Below, piece by piece: positions 24,633 through 32,345 of a stretch of DNA of 40,696 nt (its first letter is position 1; the number at the start of each line of letters is the position of its first letter). The notes under the pieces are model-generated. The model did not search any database, was not told where the DNA came from, and was given only the letters and a program-made list of their open reading frames with translations. The translations under genes and the position numbers were made by a program. Source of the DNA: Deltaproteobacteria bacterium (GTDB lineage Bacteria; Desulfobacterota; Desulfovibrionia; Desulfovibrionales; Desulfomicrobiaceae); the NCBI GenBank assembly GCA_009930495.1, contig RZYB01000007.1, positions 1 through 40,696 of the forward strand, given 5' to 3'.

Positions 24633-26702
24633 ATGAAACTCAATGAACACAACAGCAAACGCCTCTTCCAGGAAGCCGGACTCCCCGTTCCAGACGGCGT
24701 CCTGATTGGCCCGGGTCAAGAGCCAGAGGCGCCCTTCCCACTGCCCTGGGTGCTCAAGTCCCAAGTCCTGAGCGGCGGTCGGGGCAAGGCCGGCGGCATC
24801 GCCATCGTCGCCAGTCTGGACGAGGCCAGCCGCGAACTCGCCCGCCTTTTCAAGCTGCGGATCAAAAACGAAGCGGTCCGCTTGGCACGGATCGAACCCA
24901 AGGCCGGGTACAGCCGGGAATTGTATCTGTCGGTCAGTCTGAACCGAGCCCGGGCCTGCCTGAGCGTCACGGCCGGTCGCGCCGGCGGCGTGAATATCGA
25001 GGACCAGTCCGAGGATAACCTCCTGTCCGAACAGGTCCATCCGGACCAGGGCCTGGCCGCCTACCAGATCCGCAATCTCTTCTACCATCTGGAGCTGCCG
25101 CCCGCCCTGGCCAAGCCTTTCGGCGCCCTGGCCCGGAACCTGTTCGACCTGGGAGTCCGGCACCGCCTGCTCCTGGCCGAGATCAATCCCCTGGTCGTGA
25201 CCGTTGCCGGCGAATTTCTCGTGCTCGATGGCAAGGTCGAGATCGACGACCACCACGTCGGTATCGACCCCAGTCTGAACCGTTTTTTCGAGCCCGCCCA
25301 CCTGAGCCCGGAGGAAATCCGGTCCAGGGCGGCCGGTCTGAGCTACCATGAATTGGACGGCTTCGTGGGGTTGATGGTCAACGGCGCCGGACTGGCCATG
25401 GCCACCATGGACGTCCTGAACCATGAAGGCCTGGAAGCCGCCAATTTTCTGGATCTGGGCGGCGGCGCCGACGAGGCCGCCATGCGCACGGCCTTCGACA
25501 TCCTGTTCGACACGCCCCGGGTCCGCGCTATTTTCATCAACATCTTCGGAGGCATCCTCTCGTGCGCAAAGGTCGCGACCGCCATGCTCGCCGCCCTTGA
25601 CGGCACGCCGCCGCGCAAGCCCGTGGTGGTCCGGTTCGCCGGCAACAGCGCCGACCGTGGCCTGGAACTGCTGCGCGCGGCCCGGCTCGACGGGCTGCAT
25701 ATCCGTCCGAGTCTGGGCGAGGCCCTGACCGTTTTGGCCGCCCAGATCGGAGACAATGTCCCGACCCGGCATCATGCCCGCGTCCGCGTGCCCTCGCCCC
25801 AGGCCAAACCGGTCCGCTCCCGCCCCGCGCGCGCCGCCTTTCCCCTGCCCGAGGACTGCCGAGTGTTGGTCCAGGGCCTGACCGGAAAGCAGGGCCGGTT
25901 GCACTGCCAACTGATGCGGGACTACGGCACCCGGATCGTGGCCGGCGTCACGCCGGGCAAGGGCGGCACCGAGGTTCTTGGCGTGCCGGTCTTCGACACC
26001 GTGCGCGAGGCGGCGCGGGCCATGCGCATCGATGCCTCGATCGTTTTCGTGCCCGGAGCCCTGGCTCCGGACGCGGTCCTGGAAGCGGCCGCCGCCGGTA
26101 TCGACTGGGTGGTTTGCATCACCGACGGCATCCCGCAGCAGAACATGCTCCGTGCCCTGGATCGTCTGCGCGCCCACCGGACCAGGGTCATTGGCCCCAA
26201 CTGTCCAGGGCTGATCATTCCCGGCCAAACCAAGATCGGCATCATGCCCGGCGATATCTTCCTGCCCGGCCCGGTGGCGGTCTTTTCCCGCAGCGGCACC
26301 CTGACCTACGAATGCGTGGACCAGCTGACCCGGGCCGGCATCGGGCAATCCGTGTGCGTCGGCATCGGCGGCGACCCATTCATCGGCACCGGTTTCACCG
26401 ACCTGTGCCGTCTCGTCCGCCATGATCCGCGCACCAAGGCCGTGGTCATCCTGGGTGAAATCGGCGGCACGGCCGAGGAGGAACTGGGCGAATACATCAA
26501 ATCCAGCGGATTTGAACTCCCGGTCCTTGGCTTCATCGCCGGTCAGACCGCGCCTCCGGGCAAACGTCTGGGACATGCCGGAGCCATTCTTGAAAAGGGT
26601 TCCGGCGGCGTCGAGGCCAAGCTCCGGGCCATGGCCGCCTCGGGCTTCCAGCTTCTGCCCCGCCTGGATCAGGTCGCCGAAGCCGTGAGCGGGGTGCTCT
26701 GA
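24633..26702 (+). CDS. Fused succinyl-CoA-synthetase-like ligase (SucC-SucD in one chain)
   Basis: A 689-residue NDP-forming acyl-CoA ligase in which the beta subunit (residues 1 to about 385) is joined by a charged linker (about 386-410) to the alpha subunit (about 411-689). The beta half starts with the ATP-grasp motif KLNEHNSKRLFQEAGLPVP and contains KSQVLSGGRGKAGG, LLLAEINPLVV and FLDLGGGADEAAM with NIFGGI. The alpha half has the CoA-binding start VLVQGLTGKQG, TPGKGG, GPNCPG and the phospho-His loop GHAGAI with His648. All catalytic elements appear present, so it should convert an acyl-CoA, ADP and phosphate to the acid, CoA and ATP. Succinate is the default substrate, but acetyl-CoA-type ligases share the parts. 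GGAG (ACATGGAGTACGGAC) precedes ATG 24633. The divergent 220-base gap holds no clear plus-strand promoter. A terminator follows at 26710. Confidence 0.88.
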   Translation: MKLNEHNSKRLFQEAGLPVPDGVLIGPGQEPEAPFPLPWVLKSQVLSGGRGKAGGIAIVASLDEASRELARLFKLRIKNEAVRLARIEPKAGYSRELYLSVSLNRARACLSVTAGRAGGVNIEDQSEDNLLSEQVHPDQGLAAYQIRNLFYHLELPPALAKPFGALARNLFDLGVRHRLLLAEINPLVVTVAGEFLVLDGKVEIDDHHVGIDPSLNRFFEPAHLSPEEIRSRAAGLSYHELDGFVGLMVNGAGLAMATMDVLNHEGLEAANFLDLGGGADEAAMRTAFDILFDTPRVRAIFINIFGGILSCAKVATAMLAALDGTPPRKPVVVRFAGNSADRGLELLRAARLDGLHIRPSLGEALTVLAAQIGDNVPTRHHARVRVPSPQAKPVRSRPARAAFPLPEDCRVLVQGLTGKQGRLHCQLMRDYGTRIVAGVTPGKGGTEVLGVPVFDTVREAARAMRIDASIVFVPGALAPDAVLEAAAAGIDWVVCITDGIPQQNMLRALDRLRAHRTRVIGPNCPGLIIPGQTKIGIMPGDIFLPGPVAVFSRSGTLTYECVDQLTRAGIGQSVCVGIGGDPFIGTGFTDLCRLVRHDPRTKAVVILGEIGGTAEEELGEYIKSSGFELPVLGFIAGQTAPPGKRLGHAGAILEKGSGGVEAKLRAMAASGFQLLPRLDQVAEAVSGVL

Positions 26703-26709
26703 CCTCGCC

Positions 26710-26734
26710 GACCGGCCCCGGTCACGTTTTTTTT
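26710..26734 (+). terminator. Intrinsic terminator after the fused CoA ligase
   Basis: GACCGG (26710-26715), a two-base centre and CCGGTC (26718-26723) form a short GC-rich hairpin, followed after ACG by eight T (26727-26734). It sits 8 bases after the stop. Confidence 0.75.
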
Positions 26735-26815
26735 GTGTGGGTCGCAAGCCTGGATTTGTCTGCTTCTTTCCCGTAGACACTGCCCAATCCGCACCACGGT
26801 ACACGCGAGGTTGCC

Positions 26816-27649
26816 ATGAGCAGAAATGTCATCGACATCTACCCGGACGAATTGGAAGAATTCCGGACGAAAACCAGGGAACGCGATTATCAGCTCGTCG
26901 ACGTGCGCCAGCCGCGCGAATACGACGAAACCCATATTCCAGGCGCCTTGCTCGTTCCCCTGCCGGAAATCGAGGACCGCCTGGACGAACTCGACCCCAC
27001 GGCGCATCTGGTGCTTTATTGCCGCACCGGCGGACGCTCCGCCGTGGCCGCGACCCTGGTCAAGGACGCCGGCCCCAGGCGGGGACACATTTACAACCTG
27101 GTCGGCGGCATCACGGGTTGGCAGGGCAAGGACCTCAAGGACATCCCGCACCTGGAACTCTTCCCCCGGGACATGCCCCTGGCGCAAACCTTGTTCCGGG
27201 CCATGAACATGGAAAAAGGAGCCTGCCTGTTTTACCGCTCCCTGTCCCAGGAGTACGCCGGCACGGAATTGGGAGCCATGGCCGAGGACCTGATCGAGCA
27301 GGAGGAGCGCCACGCCCGGAGCATTTTCGAATACTGGCGTCAGCACGCCACGGCACCCACCGAGGACGGTTTCGAGGAAATGTTCGAGCGTCTGGACGGA
27401 CGCATCATGGAGGGCGGCAAGCCCATTTCCGCCTGGATGGCCCGTCTGGGCACGGATCCCCAGGACCGCATGCTGCGCATGCTGGAGCTGGCCTGCGAAA
27501 TCGAATACTACAGCTATGATCTGTACCGGGGGCTGGCCAACCGCGACCGGCTGGCGGCGGCCGGGCAAACCTACCTGACCCTGGCCGAGCAGGAAAAAAG
27601 CCATGCCCGCATCATCTCCAAGGCCCTGGGCAAGGTCATGCGTGCTTGA
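26816..27649 (+). CDS. Rhodanese-ferritin-like (rubrerythrin-type) fusion protein
   Basis: A 277-residue cytoplasmic two-domain protein. The rhodanese domain (about 8-112) has the active-site loop LYCRTGGRS with persulfide-forming Cys69, plus the usual DVRQPREYDETHIPGA and GGITGW motifs. The ferritin-like domain (about 120-275) has two ExxH pairs, Glu163/His166 and Glu260/His263, with extra candidate ligands Glu133 and Glu228/Glu230, matching a rubrerythrin-like di-iron four-helix bundle. No rubredoxin CxxC module is present. The combination suggests handling of sulfane sulfur together with peroxide or oxygen reduction, useful to an anaerobe living with sulfide; the actual reaction is unknown. 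ATG 26816 has GCGAGG upstream. It overlaps the DUF362 gene by 8 bases, so the two are probably coupled. Confidence 0.87.
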   Translation: MSRNVIDIYPDELEEFRTKTRERDYQLVDVRQPREYDETHIPGALLVPLPEIEDRLDELDPTAHLVLYCRTGGRSAVAATLVKDAGPRRGHIYNLVGGITGWQGKDLKDIPHLELFPRDMPLAQTLFRAMNMEKGACLFYRSLSQEYAGTELGAMAEDLIEQEERHARSIFEYWRQHATAPTEDGFEEMFERLDGRIMEGGKPISAWMARLGTDPQDRMLRMLELACEIEYYSYDLYRGLANRDRLAAAGQTYLTLAEQEKSHARIISKALGKVMRA

Positions 27650-28556
27650 TGTTTTTCTGGACCGGCCGGCCTCGTACAGCGACGCGGCGGCGCGTCTGCC
27701 CGACCTTCTCGATCGTGTCCTGCCGGATATTCATGGCCGCTCGATCCTGCTCAAACCCAATTTCGTCTCGCCGCGCAACGCCCGCCTGTCCTGCACCCAT
27801 CCCCTGATCATCGCCACGGCCGCCCGCCACTGCCGCGACCTGGGCGCCCGCGTCATCATCGGAGATTCACCGGCTTTTGGCACGGCCCAGGCCGTAGCCC
27901 GGGTTTCGGGCCTGACCAGGGCGTTGCGCGGCCTGGATATCCCCATCATCACCCTTGACCGGAGCGTGCCCCGGTCAAGCAACGGTTTTATGGTACGGAT
28001 TTCCGCCCATGCCCTGGACGCGGATCTGATCGTGAACTTGGGCAAATTCAAGGCCCATTCCCAGATGCGTCTGACCGGCGCGGTCAAAAACCTGTTCGGC
28101 TGCGTCAGCGGCGTGCGCAAGGCCTGGCTCCACGCCCGCCACGGCGACCGGGAGCACGAATTCACGTCCCTGATTTGCGGACTGGGAGCGGTTCTGCCGC
28201 CAACGGTCAGCGTTCTGGACGGAGTCGAGGCCATGCACCGTACCGGCCCCATCGCCGGCGACGGCTTTCGGCTCCATTTTCTGGGCGCGAGCGTCTCGGC
28301 CGTGGCCCTGGACGCGGCCGCCGGCATGACCTTGGGCCTGACGGCCAGGGAGCTGCCCATCTGGGCGCAATGCGTCCGCGACGCGCTCCCCGGCGCGAAT
28401 CCGGACGCATTGCGCTTTCCCGCGCTCGCCCCCTCGGCCTTTGACGCCAGCGGCTTTGTCCTGCCAGACCAGCTCAAGCCGGAGTCCTTCCGCCCCTGGA
28501 CCTTGACACGCAGCTTTATCAAGCGGTTGTGGATGGCCAGAACGCGCTCGGTCTGA
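27642..28556 (+). CDS. DUF362 family protein
   Basis: A 304-residue cytoplasmic protein of the DUF362 family, whose members are of uncertain function and are often joined to ferredoxin domains; none is present here. Conserved stretches are SILLKPNFVSP near the N-terminus, ARVIIGDSPAFG, DADLIVNLGKFKAHSQMRLTGAVKNLFGCVSG in the middle (the KxH and KNLFG motifs are family hallmarks), VSVLDGVEAMHRTGP, and SVSAVALDAAAGMTLGL. GTG 27642 is the chosen start, 8 bases inside the end of the rhodanese-ferritin gene and preceded by AAGG; the frame is open further upstream but only as a shadow of that gene. The coupling implies a shared process, perhaps redox or sulfur metabolism. After it, 197 bases to the convergent kinase gene hold no clear terminator. 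Confidence 0.8.
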   Translation: MLDVFLDRPASYSDAAARLPDLLDRVLPDIHGRSILLKPNFVSPRNARLSCTHPLIIATAARHCRDLGARVIIGDSPAFGTAQAVARVSGLTRALRGLDIPIITLDRSVPRSSNGFMVRISAHALDADLIVNLGKFKAHSQMRLTGAVKNLFGCVSGVRKAWLHARHGDREHEFTSLICGLGAVLPPTVSVLDGVEAMHRTGPIAGDGFRLHFLGASVSAVALDAAAGMTLGLTARELPIWAQCVRDALPGANPDALRFPALAPSAFDASGFVLPDQLKPESFRPWTLTRSFIKRLWMARTRSV

Positions 28557-28753
28557 CCATGCCATCGCACGCGATCATCCAATAAACGACACGGCCGACA
28601 CCTCCGGCACGCCCGCCCCGGCGATAACGTCGAAACGATGCGTGGGACGGCATTATGTCCATGGCCAAGGCCGAAATGCCACTCCAAGGACAAAAAGAAG
28701 TCTGAAAACAAGGCAACGAAGGGACATGGCCGCCGCGGGCCGAAGGCTTTGGC

Positions 28754-29869
28754 TCAGGCCTGGGGTCGGGGTGAGCAGCCGCTGGGAATAACGACATGAA
28801 AAGTGGTGCCGTCCGTCTCGGTCGATTCAAACCAGACCCGGCCGCCCAGATAATTGGCGCACAGCAATTGCACGCTGTAGGTGCCCAGACCCCGTCCCTG
28901 ACCCTTGGTCGAAAAGGAACGGTGGAAAAGCTGATGCTGGACCTCGTCGGGCATGCGACCGGGGTTGTGCACGGAAATATGAAAATCATTGCCGTCCCGA
29001 ACTGCTTCCAGGCGCACGGTCTGGCCCGGGTGCGTGGCCTCCAGGGCGTTTTTAAGCAGATTCATGCAGATTCGGTGCACGACGACCCGATCGCCAAGCA
29101 TCTCGGCATCGCCGCAGCGCGAATCGAGCTCGATGGTCCGATCACTGCCCAGGGCGTGCTGCCGATAGACATGCACCAGCCCCCGCAACAATTCCGACAC
29201 GGAAAACCGCTCGCACGACAGAACCAGGTCATCGGTCTCGGCCGCCAGAAGTTTTTTCTGGGCCGCGATTTCGTCGACGCAGATATCGAAATGCGGCAAC
29301 ACGGAGCTGATCAATTCCTGGTGCTCGCCCGACAGATCGCTTTTCAGAAACGTCAAAATTCCCTTGATGGCGCCAACGCTGTTCAAAATGTCGTGCAAAA
29401 AGACCCGCTCCAGGGCGCGGCGCCGTTTTTCGTGCCCGACATCCTCGAACAGGAGAACCACATACGGCTGACCCTCAAGGACAAACGGCAGGGCCTGCAC
29501 GCGAAAATCGCGGACTTCCAGGCGATTGCCGACCTGGAAGGTCAGAGAGCAGGACTCCTCGGACTCCTTTCCGGCCAGACCGGCCCTGATGCCGAGCAAG
29601 ACACCGCATTCGCAGCAGTTCGGACCATTGCCGCAGCCTGCGGCTTCGGCGTTGACGCAGCGGAAAAAATCCCCCGGAGCACGGCCGAGAAGCGCGTTCA
29701 TATCCGTGACGCCTGCCAGATCCAGGGCGCTTTTGGTCCCGTAGACCATGCGCCGGTCCGCATCGACCGCGACGATCACAATCCGTGAACGATCGAGTAT
29801 CCGGGCCAGACCCGGTCCGCTGGTGAGCACGTCCCGCAGCCGTTCGTAGTACGCCGTGTCTTTGTTCAT
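28754..29869 (-). CDS. Soluble histidine kinase with Cys-rich PAS-like sensor
   Basis: A 371-residue cytoplasmic sensor kinase with no transmembrane segment. The N-terminal PAS-like domain (about 20-145) contains a cysteine cluster, Cys71-x7-Cys79-x5-Cys85-Cys86-x-Cys88, which could hold a metal or Fe-S centre or act as a thiol switch. A further Cys107 is nearby. The phospho-acceptor region has His159 (FLHDILNSVGAIKGIL), and the ATPase domain shows NLLKNALEA (N box) and GRGLGTYSVQLL (G box). The output partner is not adjacent, so this is an orphan kinase. ATG 29869 follows GGGAGAGG. The gene is convergent with the DUF362 gene and divergent from hypF, 164 bases away; a role in hydrogenase or redox control is possible but unsupported beyond proximity. 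Confidence 0.87.
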   Translation of the reverse strand: MNKDTAYYERLRDVLTSGPGLARILDRSRIVIVAVDADRRMVYGTKSALDLAGVTDMNALLGRAPGDFFRCVNAEAAGCGNGPNCCECGVLLGIRAGLAGKESEESCSLTFQVGNRLEVRDFRVQALPFVLEGQPYVVLLFEDVGHEKRRRALERVFLHDILNSVGAIKGILTFLKSDLSGEHQELISSVLPHFDICVDEIAAQKKLLAAETDDLVLSCERFSVSELLRGLVHVYRQHALGSDRTIELDSRCGDAEMLGDRVVVHRICMNLLKNALEATHPGQTVRLEAVRDGNDFHISVHNPGRMPDEVQHQLFHRSFSTKGQGRGLGTYSVQLLCANYLGGRVWFESTETDGTTFHVVIPSGCSPRPQA

Positions 29870-30033
29870 GCCTCTCCCGCCGAAACGCGAATAAGGTTCC
29901 AAGGATGGCGTGTCATACGAACAGCTCCAGCTAAGGTCAACATTGCGGCCGATCCCCGCAGCGGCTACAGCAGGACGGCGCGGCGCGTTCCCGTGCCGCC
30001 ACGCATCATCACCGCAACCGCGAAAGAGTGAAC

Positions 30034-32340
30034 ATGAAACGCTGGAAATGGATCATCACAGGCGGCGTCCAAGGCGTTGGATTCCGTCCGTTTGTCTATA
30101 AATCCGCCCTTGGCGCGGCCGTTAGCGGCCATGTCGGCAACACGTCCGAGGGCGTGGTCATCGAGGTGCAGGGCGAGGCCGGACAATTGGCCGCCTTCGA
30201 GGATCTGTTCGCGGCCAACCTGCCCCCGCTAGCCCGCATCGCGGACTGGAAACGCCAGGAGATCGCGCCCGTGGCCGGCGAAGCCGGATTTCGCATCAAA
30301 AAAAGCACGGGCGGCGCCGGCCATCAGGTGCTGATCAGCCCGGACGTGGCCACCTGCGCCGACTGCCTGCGCGACACCCTGGAACCGGGTGGCCGCCGCC
30401 ATCATTACCCGTTCACCAACTGCACCAACTGCGGCCCGCGCTACACCATCACCCGGTCCATCCCCTACGACCGGGCGACAACGTCCATGGCCTGTTTTCC
30501 CATGTGCCCCGACTGTCGGACCGAGTACACGGATCCCCTGGATCGGCGTTTTCACGCCCAGCCCAATGCCTGCCCGGTCTGCGGCCCCCAGGTCTGGCTG
30601 ACGGACCGCCAGGGAACGCGGCTGGCCGAAAAGGACGCGGCCCTGGCCCAAACGGCCAGACTCCTGCTTGAGGGCCGCATTCTGGCCATGAAGGGCCTGG
30701 GCGGATTCCATCTGGTCTGCGACGCCCGTAACGCCGAGGCCGTGGCCGCCTTGCGCCAGCGCAAGAACCGCAAGGACAAACCTCTGGCAATCATGGTCCG
30801 CGACCTGGACGCGGCCCGATGCCTGACCCGGATCACCGAGGACGAGGCGCGGCTGCTTTCGGGCCCGGAGCGCCCCATCGTGCTGCTTCCGGCCGCACCG
30901 GACCGAGGGCTGGCGCCGGGACTGTCCCCGGACACCGCGTATCTGGGCCTGATGCTGCCCTACACCCCGCTTCATCACGTGCTCTTCGCCCTGCTCAATG
31001 ACGCCTCTCCGGCCCCGCCCGCCGCCCTGGTCATGACTTCCGGGAATATCAGCGCCGACCCCATCTGCCTGGGCAACCGCGAGGCCCTGGCCCGTCTGGC
31101 CGGTATCGCGGACTTTTTCCTGCTCCATGACCGCGACATCCTCATCCGCTGCGACGATTCGGTGCTGCGCTGGACGGACGCGGCGCCCCAGTTCATCCGC
31201 CGGGCGCGCGGCTTCACGCCCTCGCCCATCGACTTGGCCACGGACGGCCCCACGGTTTTGGGCGTGGGGCCGCTGCTCAAGAACACCCTGTGTCTGACCA
31301 AGGGCCGACAGGCCTTTGTTTCCCAACATATCGGGGATCTGGAAAACCTGGACACCTTCACCTTTTTCCGCGAGATCGCGGCCCATCTGGCCGACATTCT
31401 ACAAGTCCGGCCCCAGGCGGTGGTCCACGACCTGCATCCGGACTACATGAGCACCGGCTTTGCCCGCGAAGCCGGCCTGCCCTGTCTGCCCCTGCAGCAT
31501 CATTTCGCCCACATCCATGCCGTGCTGGCCGAAAACCGCCATCAGGGCCCGGCCCTGGGGCTGGCCCTGGACGGCACCGGCCTGGGCGACGACGGCACTA
31601 TCTGGGGCGGCGAGGGCCTTTTCGTGGACACGACGACATTGGAGCAGCGCCGTCTGGCCCGGTTTTCCCAGGTCCGCCTGCCCGGCGGCGACAGCGCGGC
31701 CCGGCAGCCCTGGCGCATGGCCAGGGCGTTTCTGCATGCCCTGGGCATCGTCGCTCCGGGCGACAAACCCTGGCCCTGGCTGGAACGCTTCGGGAATGCG
31801 GACAACATTGTCGGCCAGATGCTCGACAAGGGCCTCAACAGCCCGCTGTCCTCGAGTTGCGGCCGGCTGTTCGACGCCGTGGCCGGCATGCTCGGATTGT
31901 GTCCGGAAATATCCTACGAGGGACAGGCGGCCATCATTTTGGAATCCAGCCAGGACATGGCCGAAAATCGCGCCTATGCCTGCCCCATCGTGAGTCGCGA
32001 AAGTTTGCTCGAGGTGGACACCGCCACTCTTTTCGCGCAAGTCCATGCCGACTGGCGGGCCGGGGAATCCGTCGGACGTATCAGCCGCCGCTTCCACCTT
32101 GGCCTCCTCGATGGCCTGACCGCGCTCTGCGCCACCCTGGCCGGACAAACGGGCTGTTCCCGCGTGGGCTTGAGCGGCGGGGTCATGCACAATCTGACCC
32201 TGACCACGGAGTTGCCCCGCCGTCTGCGCGCCATGGGACTCGTGCCGTTGACCCATCGCCATCTGCCACCCAATGACGCCTGTATCTCCCTCGGACAGGC
32301 CGCCTACGGGCAGACGGCCCTGCACAGACAACAGGAGTAA
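30034..32340 (+). CDS. hypF: Hydrogenase maturation carbamoyltransferase HypF
   Basis: A 768-residue enzyme that makes carbamoyl-AMP from carbamoyl phosphate and ATP and hands the carbamoyl group to HypE, starting synthesis of the two cyanide ligands of the NiFe centre. Domains in order: acylphosphatase-like (GGVQGVGFRPFVYKSA, about 10-25); two zinc fingers of CxxC-x18-CxxC type, from CADC near residue 110 to CPVC near 180; a YrdC-like nucleotide-binding domain (GLGGFHLVCDA, RKNRKDKPLAIMV); and a Kae1-like C-terminal domain with HHFAHIHAV and LALDGTGLGDDGTIWGGE. Length fits the family. ATG 30034 is preferred; an in-frame GTG at 30028 is possible, with only a weak GAAAGAG site upstream. Required for the [NiFeSe] enzyme encoded at 17349-19865. 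No other hyp gene is in the window. sppA follows 5 bases after the stop. Confidence 0.96.
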   Translation: MKRWKWIITGGVQGVGFRPFVYKSALGAAVSGHVGNTSEGVVIEVQGEAGQLAAFEDLFAANLPPLARIADWKRQEIAPVAGEAGFRIKKSTGGAGHQVLISPDVATCADCLRDTLEPGGRRHHYPFTNCTNCGPRYTITRSIPYDRATTSMACFPMCPDCRTEYTDPLDRRFHAQPNACPVCGPQVWLTDRQGTRLAEKDAALAQTARLLLEGRILAMKGLGGFHLVCDARNAEAVAALRQRKNRKDKPLAIMVRDLDAARCLTRITEDEARLLSGPERPIVLLPAAPDRGLAPGLSPDTAYLGLMLPYTPLHHVLFALLNDASPAPPAALVMTSGNISADPICLGNREALARLAGIADFFLLHDRDILIRCDDSVLRWTDAAPQFIRRARGFTPSPIDLATDGPTVLGVGPLLKNTLCLTKGRQAFVSQHIGDLENLDTFTFFREIAAHLADILQVRPQAVVHDLHPDYMSTGFAREAGLPCLPLQHHFAHIHAVLAENRHQGPALGLALDGTGLGDDGTIWGGEGLFVDTTTLEQRRLARFSQVRLPGGDSAARQPWRMARAFLHALGIVAPGDKPWPWLERFGNADNIVGQMLDKGLNSPLSSSCGRLFDAVAGMLGLCPEISYEGQAAIILESSQDMAENRAYACPIVSRESLLEVDTATLFAQVHADWRAGESVGRISRRFHLGLLDGLTALCATLAGQTGCSRVGLSGGVMHNLTLTTELPRRLRAMGLVPLTHRHLPPNDACISLGQAAYGQTALHRQQE

Positions 32341-32345
32341 ACACC

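Noticed and set aside
24423-26804. A long minus-strand open frame opposite the fused CoA ligase.
   Set aside because: Antisense to a gene with clear catalytic motifs; it runs across the terminator at 26710-26734 and has no recognisable domain.
28557-28753. The 197-base gap between convergent DUF362 and kinase genes was examined for a small gene or terminator.
   Set aside because: Only weak GC-rich inverted repeats without T-tracts and no frame with a ribosome-binding site were found.
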